Source: Branchiostoma floridae (taxonomy: Eukaryota > Chordata > Leptocardii > Amphioxiformes > Branchiostomatidae). From it: a stretch of 64,000 nucleotides of DNA. Both the position numbers and the translations under genes were made by a program. The notes under the pieces were generated by a model. The model saw only the letters and a list, made by a program, of their open reading frames with translations, searched no databases and was not told where the DNA came from. Position 1 is the first letter of the stretch. The number at the start of each line of letters is the position of its first letter. The DNA is taken from positions 27,951,273 to 28,015,272 of the forward strand of contig NC_049980.1 of the NCBI RefSeq assembly GCF_000003815.2, read 5' to 3'. This document shows positions 1 through 12,752 of this stretch, in pieces.

Positions 1-1400
1 TTTGTAGAAGACCAACATAACTCAAGAACGCCTTGATGGATTGTATTGATATTCGGTAAGTGCGTAGGTCTTGATGAGACCTGACAACGATTAGATTTTG
101 AGCCCCCTAGCGGCCTGTCAAGGTACTGCAGCGGAACTTCCGGGTTGAGAGTAAGTGGTGTAGGTTTGGGCCCCTTAGCAGCTTGTTTTGGGACTGCAGG
201 GCAGGTTTAGTGTCAGACTTTGAAAGGAGACAACTCAAGAAGGGGTTGATGGATTTTCATGATGTTTGGTATGTAGATAGCTTGAGCTTCATATGATGAC
301 ATATTAATTGTGCAAATTGGTACCCCAATTGCCATGCGCATTCCATGAAAAATTCTTTCTTACCAACAAATCCTACCCATTCTGCTAGCTGGGAACTACT
401 TGGTACGGTCCGCCCGTCTGGAAAGTGACGCGTGGGGATCAGGGAGTCTGACCCGTGGGCCTTGGGAACCCGTCAACTGTCAGGTACAGCTGTGAAGGGT
501 GGAAGGAACCAAACCAGGCTGGGGATTTGTAATGCTTCAGACGTTTTTGACAAAAAATGCCCCTCCAAAACTAGCCGCTAGGTGGCACAAACTTATGTCA
601 CTTATTCCTGAGTACAAGAGCTATCCAACACCCCAAAATCGTGACCATAGCTTGTTGGGAACACGAGATAGCGAACCCGGAAGTTGCGCTGCAGTACCAA
701 GGGAATCCGCTAGGGGGCCCAATATCTAATCATTTCCAGCTTTTATCACACACTACCAACACACCAAGTATGAAACCAATTCACCCAGCCGTTCTTGAGT
801 TATCTTGTTTACACACAGACGTGTAAACACGCTCAGTTCCATTACAGGACCATTGCAACAAGTGCCATTTGTAGCTGAGAAGGAGAAGAATACTGATAGA
901 TGTATATTATGCAAAATAAAGACCTAATTTGCATAATTAATGAGAAAATGCTATAATGTCAATGTAGTAAATGACGGGAACTTCTTGTAGCATTTGGAAG
1001 TTATGTACAGATGAATCAGAAAATGCGATAAAAGCAGTCTTATCTTCTTAACATAGATTGCACATGTCAGTTTGATGGAGATGATCAAGTCATATAATTT
1101 ATGCAAATGAGAACCTTATTTGCATAATAAATGACAAACACAATACAGCAGTTGTAAAAGATAGAATCATGTGGCGAAGATGTGGGGTCGTGGAACTAGT
1201 TTTAAGTGGGGTATAAGCTAGTCTGGGATGGGAGGATACAGCTGATGACAGACGTGGGGTAATGACGCATTGCTTCATGTGCTACCGTGTGGTGATTGCG
1301 TTGTATCGTTACGCTTTATCGCTTCTTTAAGGAATCTTTCGAGACAGAAAAACAAACAAAATTGAACATTTCTAGTCTGTTCTAAAATTGGAATCGTTCA
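1..1400. repeat. Interspersed repeats in inverted arrangement, no gene
   Basis: The segment CCCCTAGCGGC...GCAGCGGAACTTCCGG near 100-145 recurs inverted near 660-720 (GGAAGTTGCGCTGCAGTACC), each followed by an ACTCAAGAA-type end. Similar units occur at 28900-29050 and 10870. AT-rich ATGCAAAT-containing sequence follows at 900-1140. No coding sequence is recognised. Confidence 0.6.
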
Positions 1401-2415
1401 GAAGGCTCCTTTCGTCCTACCGAAACGACGTTTTTTTCGTGCATCTTTTTCAAACGAAATTTTGACACGGAAATGATGCCATACTGTGCCTGGGCATGGT
1501 TCTGGATAAACGCATGGTTCTGGATAAAGCCGTCTTTTGTCCAGAACCGTGCCTGGTGGTTAAATAATACAGTCTTGGATATTATATCATTGTTGTAGAA
1601 ATTCTTACTAAGACGACCGTCTGTTTGCGCAACATCAACTCTAAGTCTGTAAATGATCCAAGACAAGCGTGAAATGTATTCTAATGAGCTAGAATTACGC
1701 TGATTCTTACTCATCCCAGCGACCCGAAAAACAAAGATGGCGGGGCTGCAGGAAAAAAAGCACGTTGGACAGATTCCTCACCTAAAAACACTAAGCTCCG
1801 CCCCAAAGCACAGTATGGGATAAGGTCCCCTGTGTGTCCAGATCTGTGCGCGATTGGGCACGGTTCGGGACAGCCCCTGCGTGTCCCAAAACGTGCTTTT
1901 GCCCCAGGCACGGTTCTGGACACACGGGGACTGTCCGGAACCGTGCCTAGGCACGGTTCGGGGCGCAACAGCTAACTCACGAATTAGTGCATACAATTTA
2001 AGATGAGGAGATATCCAACAATTCGGGTATTTACAGTATATGTGGATTCTAATATCATAAAGGATAATTGTAAATATTTCGCCAAAACACTAGCAGCTAT
2101 TCAAGAATCTGGATATTATTTCAAAAACGACGTTTTCAGGTAGCATCCTTGAATGCTATTTGGCGTGTCGTATTCCCTGGATTTCATACCTTCATTGGCG
2201 TACCAAAGAAATATGATGTTTGCACATGTTCGATGACATACTTGATATTCGCAAGGCCTGCCAGTCATGATGTGCTACGTGTAATCCAACATCAAGTCTA
2301 AGGTAATCATGAATACATTTTGCGATGAAAATAATAAGAAAAACAAGAATTAGAACTACATGAATGTATTTTTTTTCAAGCTACTACCGTCCTAAAGGCT
2401 TTGATATCGTAGTAA

Positions 2416-3179
2416 TACCCCCGTCACATGATATACGATCTTCGGATGTACTTCGCGATCGCAGGAAGGTCGGCTGATTTTAAGATCTTAAGATGGTCTT
2501 GCGTATTTTTCGCCCCAAAACTGTCCCTGTCACATATAAGCGAAGCTCGTGCGATCGTCTGAAATAAATCTATGATAATGAACCTCCCATGACCTCTTGC
2601 CCGCGGACAAGGTAACACAAAACGTTCCTCACAGAAAGGCAAGATATCAATAAATCTTGTTTCTTTTGTTGTCGTAATCTTTGTAACCAACTTATGGAAT
2701 GCGCGGGCATACTAGAAATGACGAAAGAAAAGAAATTGTGTCACAAAGGCAGCCTGCATACTGCCACAGGGGCCACAATGTCAGAATTACCCTCACATTC
2801 CCAGACATTCAATATTTGTAAACAAACCGACTGACGGGCGTTCGCCATCTGTTTTGCGCTCGATGATTAATAACTAGGTCCGTGCTGGATTGACGCACGA
2901 CTATCAATCGAATGTCGATACCCTTGCGAGGTACGCACGATTTGCACGCACCATCTGCGACTCAGTAACGAGCTCTCCAATCTCAGAGATCTCCTGCGAC
3001 TTGTCGCTTATGTTTGGCTGCACCGCGACCGTCGTACGACCCCTGAAAAAAATTAATCGCCGGCGATCCCTAAAAATCGCAAGATGATCGTGAGAACACC
3101 TGACGTCTTACTCACGAAAATGTCATTTAGAGCTCGTAGACTAGTCTTCCGATCGATTTTCGCCTCATGTGACGGGGTA
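2416..3179. mobile_element. Non-autonomous TIR DNA transposon (Harbinger-like, 764 bp)
   Basis: Terminal inverted repeats TACCCC(C)GTCACATGA with a TAA duplication on both sides. The paralogous block at 27686-27688 has the single TAA empty site. A 3-bp TWA target fits PIF/Harbinger elements. The internal sequence is shared with 26329-27144. No transposase is recognisable. Confidence 0.85.
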
Positions 3180-3394
3180 TAAAAGTGATTAAATATAGGG
3201 GGCGGGATGAAAGGAAAAGTACCGTAATATACATTTTGAAAGTCTGTAATAAAGATTAAATTACAACATGTAATACATTATCAGTTGTCCCATTCCCGCA
3301 CCTTATATAAAATAATCTTGCGCTATGCTTTTCTCACCAGGAGAAATGGCAGAGATGACAACATAGCGAGATGAAATGGAGCAGAGTTACTTAC

Positions 3395-3467
3395 GTGGTT
3401 GGGAGGAGACGCCATTGTAGAACAGGCACCATACCACCACGCCAATCCACGATGGTAGTGTGCGCAT
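3395..3467 (-). CDS. Paralogous signal-peptide exon (gene continues left of the window)
   Basis: A 73-bp exon of the same length, phase and donor (CAC|GTAAGT) as channel exon 1. It encodes MRTLPSWIGVVVW and differs at four residues, all conservative or within the leader. Flanking non-coding sequence is also duplicated. The following intron copy runs left to about 1440, and no second exon is visible before the window edge. Either a tandem paralogue lies off-window or this is an orphan exon. The preserved reading frame and splice donor favour a live gene. Confidence 0.6.
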
Positions 3468-4344
3468 AATGCGCGCTAGTTAGGGCTAATAGAAATAAAT
3501 TTTCAGTACAATACTAGCCGGAAATATAACTAACTCAATACATTACTATGATTTTAGTGTTTTTACGACTGTATACTTTCATGGGCTACTTATGTGATCA
3601 GGCCCAAATGATTAGAGTACTAAATTTAGTATGCACATGTAAGGCAAGAAACTGTCGTTTTTATGATGATGTTTTTTGCTTCCATATGGAACAAGAAAGT
3701 ATAAAACGACTGATTAACGTTACTGTTGTTAAATGCTTTCTACCTTATCTATTTAACCTGGTGTAAGAAATCTAGCCACTTTCAAATAACCATATGTACT
3801 ACATCTTATATCTAAACAATGTAGCGAAAAAAACTGTAGATCATTTCGAAGGAAAAAACAAAGTGTAACTGTTGCAACAAATGTTAAAGGTAACGTTTGC
3901 TATGACTACCTAATATACATGTACATAACTGATGCGTCGAAGAAAAATAAGCTGTCATTTTTTGGATATTGTTAATGGAGAAAACTTCAAAACAGTTCGA
4001 AGACCTAATATCTGCATCATCATCCAGGCGTGCATTATATCTGCATAAATTTCAGTTTTTGTTCATTTCTTGTTTTATTTTGTCTCAGTGATTATGCAAA
4101 TGTAGCTGATTATTCAAATATGGCTGTCAATCTATTTCAAATCATGGTCTTCTCTACCAAACTGATGGAATACATTGTACATGGGAAAGTCTGTTCCTTT
4201 GGTAGAATTCCATATATAATTTTGAAGTATACAAATGAGTATCACATTTACATTTAATCTATGTATGGGAATGAACACCTTTAACTAACTAAGTTACACA
4301 TGTCACACATAAGAAACGAAAGTATCATTTACCAAGGGATCATA

Positions 4345-6735
4345 ATAATAAAGTTTATTGCAAATTCATGCCCATTGGGCTAATTGCAAGAAAAGAATGA
4401 CTAATTACATGAGATGAATAAATGTGGTCTGAATACATGTAGATAAACTAAATTCTAGCATACACATATTAAGTGGATGAATATACATACGATACATAAT
4501 GGGGTACTAAGTCTACGTAACTATTACAGGGTTTGACTTCTTTCTTGAAGACATTTGAAAATGAAATGCCCCATGTGTTCTATAATAGATTGAACCCTTG
4601 ATGTTAGTAGGAAGAGAATCTTTTGTGGCGTTTTTAACAATGAAAATGTTGGTGTGATTTCGGTCACTCTATCAAATAGCCTTTTTCTTTCGGCTTCGAA
4701 TTGGGGGCATTCACAAATAAAATGTGTTTCATTTTCAACTGCATTCATTGTGCACTGCTTACAAATTCTTTCTTGAACAGGTAGCTTTTTGTATCTTCCT
4801 TTCTCTATTTCTAACGGGTGCGAACTAATTCGTAACTTACATATTGCTGAGCGGTAATCATAATTATTATGGTACAAGTAGTTTTCCATGTCATATGTTG
4901 TTTTTAAGTTTTTGTAAAATCTAAGTTTTCCTTCGTCTACAGATAACTTGTAAAAGAAAGTTTGAGTATACATGTCATTCAACCTTCTCCTTAACAATGT
5001 ACATGAATAACTGCTGTCTATGATGTCGGTATTCCAGATGTATGAATAGCCGCTGTTATCAAGTATTTCCTTTACATGATGTATCCAGTTTTTCCTGCGG
5101 CTGTTCCCTGGTAAATAATGTTGTGACTGAAGTGCATCTACTTGTAACGGATGTGAAGACATATTTAATTGTCTGAGTCGAAGCCAATATTTGACTATAC
5201 GGACTGAAACATCTAGATCAACTGGGTATATACCAAGCTCCGCTCTACACGCCGAGTTACTAGAACTTCTTTGTACTCCTAGAATATTTTTACAGAATCT
5301 ATTCTGGATTATTTCAATGGGACAGTTATCATTCAGATAATCCTTGCCCCAAATCTCACAACCGTATAACATAATGGACTTGATACATGCATCATAAATT
5401 CTTAACAAGGCCTTCGGAGACAGAGGTGAACGGAATAATGGCTTGAGACTAAAAAGAGCTTTCCGTGCTTTTTGGGACAATTGCTTCTTGGCGGTAGTAA
5501 AAGTGCCTGACGAAGACAGTGTCAAACCTAAATAACAATAAGAACTTGTGATTTCGATGATCTCCTGGCCAAAGAAAAAGCTGACGTCCTTGAACAGGCG
5601 TCCTGTTTTGTTGAAAATTATAACTTTTGTTTTTTTCAGATTAACCTGTAATTTCCAATTTGTGCAGAACATGTTAAGTTTGTCCAGAGCACCTTGTAGT
5701 CCCTTTTCAGTCTCTGAGAATATTACCACGTCATCCGCGTAAAGTAAACATGAGACAAACAAATTGTGTAATGTTGGAGGTGCACAGTCAGGATTATCTA
5801 GTTCTTTAACAAGGTCATTTATAAACAGGTTGAACAGGGTGGGGCTGAGATTGCAGCCTTGTCTGACTCCTTTGTACGTACTGAATAAGGGAGTGAGACC
5901 TTCGGGGGTTTTGACACACGTTTGAGGGTGAGAATACATAGTTTTGATCAACTCATAGAATTTGCCACCTATCCCTGTACTAAGCAGTTTATAGCGTAGG
6001 CCTTCTCTCCAAACACTATCAAAGGCTTTTCTAAAATCTATAAAACATGCATATAAACGTTTGTTGGAGTTAATGTACTTAGATGTTAAAGAGTCAACAA
6101 CAAAAAGATTATCCCGTGTTCCGAAATTCTTTCTAAAGCCCGACTGATTTGGGGCAATAAGTGCATGTTTTTCTAAATAATTAGAAAGACGTGTATTCAG
6201 TATTGCGGTAAACAATTTGGAGAGACAGCTCATGACAGTAATTCCTCTATAATTATTCGGATCGTCTTTGGAGCCTCCTTTGTGTAGCGGTACGATATGG
6301 CTTTCACACCATTGTTTGGGGAAGTGGCCAGATGACATGATAAGGTTAAATAAATCAGCCAGCGGTTTTGTTAAAATATGGTGTGCGGATTTCAACATCT
6401 CGTTTAATATCAGGTCATTGCCGGAAGCTTTGCAATTCTTTAATTGGGATATTACTTGCGTTATTTCGTTTGGCTGTATGTCTGCGTCTAAAGGGTTAAA
6501 GTTTGATAATTCGGTCTCAAGTTCTTTCAATTTGTTTTCAATATGAATATGAAAGCTGTTGTCTGTTTGTTGTATGCTGGATTCTCTTCCAAATAACTGT
6601 TTAAAGTGAGAGTGAATGGTTTGACTGTCAATTGTTTCGTCCGTGGACGTGCGATCATTTGTTTTGAATTGTTTAATTAGCTGCCAAAAGGCTGACGGGG
6701 CGCTGTCGGTTTGAGAGTCATCATAGTAATTATAC
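4345..6735 (-). mobile_element. 5'-truncated non-LTR retrotransposon (LINE) with near-intact RT ORF
   Basis: An open frame of over 700 codons (stop at 4524) encodes a reverse transcriptase: FIDFRKAFDSVWR, GVRQGCNLSPTLFNLFINDL, the catalytic YADD box, thumb, and a C-terminal zinc-knuckle-like CKQC-x7-ENETHFICEC. The frame continues above the first usable start to about 6735 and no endonuclease is present, so the copy is 5'-truncated. A short A/T-rich tail lies near 4345. The clade is not assigned. The insertion lies within the left duplicate block and has no counterpart at the matching place near 32.66 kb, so it post-dates the duplication. Confidence 0.9.
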
Positions 6736-6739
6736 CCTA

Positions 6740-8130
6740 ATTTGCATAGTTGATATTTGTAAATGTTCCACCTGCCATAACTTACAAATGATATACATCA
6801 TTTAAAGTCCCATTATGGAAAAATTGGAATTGGAGATAACAAAGTTAGCACAAATTCCAGACCAAGCAACTTGAGAGCCAAAATTGACTTTGACCTTATC
6901 TTCCCAAAACCTATCGAGCTACTCTATAATCACAATCAACACAAGTTTCACTGACCACAAATATCCGGACACACCCCTCTTGGTAAATGGCATGGCCCAC
7001 TTAAGCAGATGGTAATGTAACCTGACCCTTATGTAGCCCTATCTCTGCGCCTCTGGAGTGACTTCTGTTAATAATTAAAACCAAGCAGAGGTGCGGAGAT
7101 GCCCCCAAAGCACACAAAAGCCAACCTAATGTACCAAATTCAAAGCCAATTAGACCCAAAAATCAAACTGTCAGGCCACGAACACCAACCCATGTACCAA
7201 ATATCGTCACAATAGCATGCTGCAATCTGGAGATATATCGCCGGAAACGCACCAAAACACACAGACAACGAAACTGAAAACTATACCTGCATTTTCATGC
7301 AGGCAATAAGGTAGGTGTAACTGAAAAATGAGCTGATCTATGTTTCGAACCTAAAATGTCTATTTTGCACATTTCAGAACGAATGTACGCGTGTTTGACA
7401 TCAAACTACCAGTGGCCGCTTGGAGCGGGATTCAAACAGGCTACGCAGACAGTTCTAAACGCAGGATGTTTCAAAATCTAATATATAACATCTCAAGGGT
7501 TTGAAGTAGGGGTGGGTACCGGTACTGGCACAAAATCTTTTTTTTTGTCTGACTACACTCCTTGGCCAGTTTGGTTGGTACTATCCTATGCAATCGTAGG
7601 ATCCGCTTGGAGATTACTTTGTTTCCAACCGGGGACGGTGCTGGGGGTGATCGGGCGCCGAACTTAGCGAGGCGCCCGATCGCCATATATAGCACAGCAC
7701 GCTGGCATCAAGCGGTCCACCACCCAGCCTTCAGATAGCTAGCGATTTATGTAGAGTTATATAGCGCCGCAAACAACGCGCTGCTGACGGCATGTGCATT
7801 TTCAGTTCAGACTGTAGAAGATTTGTGAAACGCCACTCGGCAGAGAGGTGGCCCAGAATGTGCGCCGGAGCTGAAGCTATTTCATTTTTCATGGCGCAAT
7901 CGTAACGCGATATTGTTACTTTCTATACGATTTTCGTGTCGACTACGTGCAAATCGGGTTGACGTCGGTCATTGAGGGCAAGATAGAAGGGCGGGGGAAG
8001 CATTTTACATCGGGGACAAAGAGGAACGCCCGGGGAAAAGCTAAACTACAGCAGGTGCCAAGGCGACGTCCTGGAGCAAAGCTGAACGAGTCGGGGGCTA
8101 AGCTGAAGAATTAGGTGGGATGCCAATGTT
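6740..8130. other. Non-coding, partly duplicated sequence
   Basis: 7290-7460 matches 32675-32830. A perfect 11-bp-stem hairpin (GATCGGGCGCC and inverse) lies at about 7650-7682. Nothing else is recognised. Confidence 0.5.
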
Positions 8131-8133
8131 ATG

Positions 8134-8233
8134 TGGGAAAAATCGTGACCTTTTCCGTTCATCTTTTTTTTCGATCGGTGGGAATGCCGATCGAAAAAAA
8201 AAGATGAAAGGAAAAGGTCACGATTTTTTTCCA
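8134..8233. repeat. Near-perfect 45-bp-arm hairpin
   Basis: Arms 8134-8178 and 8187-8233 pair almost perfectly (GTGGGAAAAATCGTGACC and its inverse) around an 8-base loop. It lacks flanking TSDs and has no coding sense. Confidence 0.8.
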
Positions 8234-8657
8234 CCAACCTCTGCTTGGAGAGTAGGTGAAGGAGGCTACGGGCCGAGTTAGGGACCATCGGGAGCGTACC
8301 AAAACAAAGCGAACTGGACTTTAGGTTATATATGTTTGGGTAGATGTGTGTGGGGGGTGGGAAAGGTTAATCGGAAAGCCATACTCAAATGACAGGATGT
8401 TTACGGAACTAACATCCTGCCATCGTATGTACAAAAGGTGATTGTTTGAACGTCAGTCGATCAACACCACGTCAGTCTGTAAATGAACTTGTCACCAGCT
8501 GATATTTGCACGGTCCAATATCACCATAATAACAGCGCCAACAGAAAGATGAAGTCAATATTTGCTTCCGCTGTTCTTAACAAAAGGAGAAAAAAAACCT
8601 GGCCCCCAGCAGCAAACTTTCCGCGCATTCATTACAATGGCAAACAAACACATTAAT

Positions 8658-8836
8658 CCAAGCAGAGGTTGGGTCCCGGGGACCCTATTCTCCAAGCAGA
8701 GGCTGTGTCGGGGGTATATAGTAGTAGTCGGGAAATTTACCGGCGCGCTCTTTGCGCCTTTCCCGACTACTACTATATCTCCGCGACTCAGTCTATGCTT
8801 GGAGACTACAGTCCCTGGGACCCAACCTCTGCTTGG
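8658..8836. mobile_element. Foldback element, copy 1
   Basis: Nearly the whole length is an inverted repeat: outer CCAAGCAGAGGTTGGGTCCC and inner CTCCAAGCAGAGGCTGTGTC arms, with a GTAGTAGTCGGGAAA stem around a GCGC-rich loop. No TSD resolved. Confidence 0.75.
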
Positions 8837-9751
8837 AAAATAGGGCTTATTCAGTCACGTGATCCACCCCCGAGCAACTACCCGGACGCTCCGGACGCCA
8901 TAGCAACGAGCGAAGTCGGCCATTTTAAGGTGCACTTTGAGCGCGGCTCAAAGCGGCTCGCTATGCAACTCTCCGTAAAAATTGAAAATATTTCTTATGC
9001 AACGCACAACTTCCCCTCAAAACGTTTAGGTTCATAATCACGGTGTTTAGTAGTGCGGTGGGATGTTGGTCCAGCACTGGTACAGCCTACACACATCGGG
9101 TAACAGTAATATCTGTCTCGCGTTTCTCGTGTAATGAAACTTAGCAAGGCCGGGAACAAACATATTCGTTCCCCACGGTCTTTGCATGAGACTTCGGAAC
9201 TTCCCTGATCACAACGCACCTTCTGCCAACCCGATCTGTCTTACCACCTGGTCTTACCACGTTTATTTTTCTACCTGTTCAGATATTACGCAGTTGTAGG
9301 CCCGCTGACACTAACGTGTACGCTTTGAACTGATGTGTAAAAAATCGTTCCCACAATTGCTATCGAATACTCTGGTCACTGTTGTTGTCGTGCTCGGGGA
9401 TCCGGAGTGGGTCAAACTTTCCCCCACTGCCCCAAGAGAGGCCGGTGTAAGAACGAGTACAAGCTTCCCGGTATATATTCCTTTCCCGGCATTTTTTCTT
9501 TCACGGCACATCCTTCACATGTATTCTCGTTAAAAATCGCGAATCGACCTCCCCCAACGACTTACGCCAAAGCCCCCAGAGAGGCCTCTAAAGGAGGCTA
9601 GACAGACGCCTTTGTGTGTTGATAGGTTGAAAGGTGTTTTCCATTTGTATCGTAATTCAAAGTCTCAACCGCTCCCATGGCATAATATATACACTGTACA
9701 TAAAACGTTCTGAAACATACTTCTCGTCATATGTCCGTTGGTGTTAAATGA

Positions 9752-9785
9752 ATGAATGAATGAATGAATGAATGAATGAAGACCT
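9752..9785. repeat. (TGAA)n tail of a repeat
   Basis: About seven TGAA units adjoining ACCTTTATTGTAC, the antisense of the ACAATAAAGGT ending seen at 14625-14657. This looks like the 3' end of an L2/CR1-like or SINE element on the minus strand. Confidence 0.55.
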
Positions 9786-10324
9786 TTATTGTACAGTTTT
9801 GCCCAACCGAGCTAAGTACAGGTCACAACAAGTCAAGATATATACATATAAAAGTATCACAAATCTAGTCTAACACAAAAGTTCGGCTTCTTCTCGCTTC
9901 TTGGTAATAGTGAAAATGTAGGACTGTTAAAAAACACCTTGCTTGGTATTCTTTGGCAAAAGTACATCTTCAAGTTTGTCATCACTCACTGGTGTGAACT
10001 GACCGTGGTGATTCATGTCTCCATGACCCCTGTCTGTAAGATGTTCTACGTCGAGTTCAGAAAAAACAAGTCTCCCAGGATAACTGTTTACATTGTTTAA
10101 AGCATGCCTGTGTCTCTACAAGTTAAAGTTAGGGAAAGGAGGTTGTGTAATCTTCCTAAACGATGAATTTCATCCAATGTTACAATTTTCTGTAAGATTC
10201 TAAAATTTGTCGTGTCCTTCTATGTCCAATATTTTGCAATGTAAAAGTAAGCGTTGTGAATACAATGTTACTATCCAGTATAGAATATGCATGCACAGAA
10301 GAACAAGCTAAGGGCTCAACTCAC

Positions 10325-10370
10325 CGTTGTAGCTCTCAAACCTGGTGTAGAAGATCGCGGGTCGTCGTGT
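10325..10370 (-). other. Exon-like 46-bp unit, copy 1
   Basis: Between a TAG acceptor-like site and ACG|GTGAGT donor, the minus strand reads TRRPAIFYTRFESYN plus one base. The unit is preserved in three blocks. It may be a mini-exon of an unrecognised gene; no neighbouring exons were found. Confidence 0.25.
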
Positions 10371-10944
10371 CTACCTGTAGCTTGTGTTTGAAGGAGTGAA
10401 TGGGCAGACAAGCAACCACACGATCTTGACATAGAATGTTTGCACTTGGAGCGCGCTTTTTGAGAATACAGCCTTTGGTCATGCACGAACCCTTTACACT
10501 ATTCACATGAAGCCCCACTGACGGATGCATGGTAATAGTGTGATGTGGTCCACCTGGAAACTTGATTTACATAACAAAGGGTGTGGAAGTTGCTTCAAGA
10601 AGTTGTTTGAACTTCAGACCAAACCCTCCATTCCTCTACCGCTACGTAAGTCCTTCCGCCGTAAGCAAAATTTTTGTATGCCTGTCTGACCGTCAGTCTG
10701 TCTGTCTCTGAACAGCTATTGGGTGGATCTTTATGTTATTTGCTACGTTGGTAAAATGAACCTAGCGGCTTTCCATGGAGCAGGACTTCCAGTTTTCATA
10801 CCTTCTTTTCCGGACACGTTATATATATAGTCATTTTGATTGGAGCTCTTGGACTAAATTGACGTACTAGATTTTGACCCCTAGCAGCTATTTTCAACAC
10901 TTCAGGAGCCGATTTTGTGTGAGACACACGTGGATAATTGTTCT

Positions 10945-11167
10945 CCAAGCAGATGTTGGGTCGCGGAAATAGTAGTAGTCGGAATTTTTACCGGCTCGCT
11001 CCCTTCACGGGGTCCCTATTCTACAAGCAGAGGCTGTGTCGCGGGAATATAGTAGTAGTCGGGAAATTTACCAGCGCGCTCCTCGCGCTTTTCCCGACTT
11101 CTACTATATATCCGCGACTCAGTCTATGCTTGGAGAATACGGTCCAGGGGACCCAACCTTTGCTTGG
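10945..11167. mobile_element. Foldback element, copy 2
   Basis: Same family as 8658-8836, with the TAGTAGTCGGGAAATTTACC stem present twice on the left side. It lies at the start of the second local duplicate block. Confidence 0.72.
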
Positions 11168-12709
11168 AAAATAGGGCTTATTCAGTCACGTGATCCACCC
11201 CCGAGCAACTACCCGGACGCCATAGCAACGAGAGAAGTCGGCCATTTTAAGGTGCACTTTGAGCGCGGCTCAAAGCGGCTCGCTATGCAACTCTCCGTAA
11301 AAATTGAAAATATTTCTTATGCAACGCACAATTTCCCTTCAAAACGTTTAAGTTCATAATCACGGTGTTTTGCCTTGCGGTGGGATGTTGGCCTAGCACT
11401 GATACAGCCTACACACATCGGGCAACAGTAATATCTGTTTCGCGTTTCTCGTGTAATGAAATTTAGCAAAGCCGGGAACAAACATACGCGTTACTGTCTT
11501 TGCATGAGACTTCGAAACTTTCCCGATCAAATCGCACCTTCTGCCAACCCGATCTGTCTTACCGTTTATTTTTCTAACTGTTCATATATTACGTGGTTGT
11601 AGACCCGAGGACACTAACGTGTACGCTTTGAACTGATTTTATGTGTAAAAAGTCGTTCCCACAATCGCTATTAAATACTCCGGTTACTGTTGTCGTTGTG
11701 CTCTGGGATCCGGAGTGGGTCAAACTTTCCCTCACTGATAAAAACTGGGTAATTTCCACCCGATTTGTGTGCATGTGGTGAAAATAAGACTTGAGGTTGC
11801 AGGCTCTTTGCATTGTCAAACATCGTGCAACCCATTTCACTTTCTTTGGACATTTAGAGACCTTCGCTGTATGTACATCGCTGTACTGTAACGCATGGTT
11901 CCCCAAGATGCATATGGCTGCGTGTGTTTGTTTGTTTGCCATTGTAATGAATGCGCGGAAAGTTTGCAGCTGGGGGCGAGTACAAGCTTCCTTGCATATA
12001 GTCCTTTCCCGGCATTTTTTTCTTTCGCGGCATATTTTCCTTCCCGGCGTATTCTCGTTAAAAACGCGAATCGACCTCACCCCCCCCCCCCCCCTACCCC
12101 AACAAATTACATGTATGCCAGAGACGCCGGTGACAGAGGCTAGACAGACGCCTTTGTGTGTTATTAGGTTGAAAGGTGTTTTCTACTAGTATCGTATTTC
12201 AAAGTCTCAGCAACTCCCATGGCATATGTACACTGTACACAAAACGTTCTGAAACATACTTATCGTCATATGTCCGTTGGTGTTTTTCTAATTGCTTAGC
12301 TGATTCTTTGGCACAAAAGTACATCTTCAAGTTTGTCATCACTCACTGGTGTAAACTGACCGTGGTGATTCATGTCTCCATTACCACTGCCTGTAAGATG
12401 TTCTACGTCTCGTTTAGAAAGGACAAGTCTCCCAGGATAACTGCTTTATTTACCTTGTTTAGAGTATGCCTGTGACTCTGCAAGTAAAAGTTACAGGGGA
12501 AGGAGGTTGTGTAATCTTCCTGATCAAAAACGATTAATTCTATCGGGTAAAATTTCATCCAATGTTACAATTTTCTGTAAGATTCTGAAATGTGTCTTGT
12601 CCTTCTATGTCCAATATTTTGCAATGTAAAAGTAAGCGTTGTGAATACAATGTCACTATACAGTATAGAATATGCATGAACAGAAGAACAAGCTAAGGGT
12701 TCAACTCAC

Positions 12710-12752
12710 CGTTGTAGCTCTCAAACCTGGTGTAGAAGATCGCGGGTCGTGT
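12710..12752 (-). other. Exon-like unit, copy 2 (one codon shorter)
   Basis: Same as 10325-10370 but with an exact 3-bp loss removing one Arg codon; the donor GTGAGT is kept. Confidence 0.25.
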
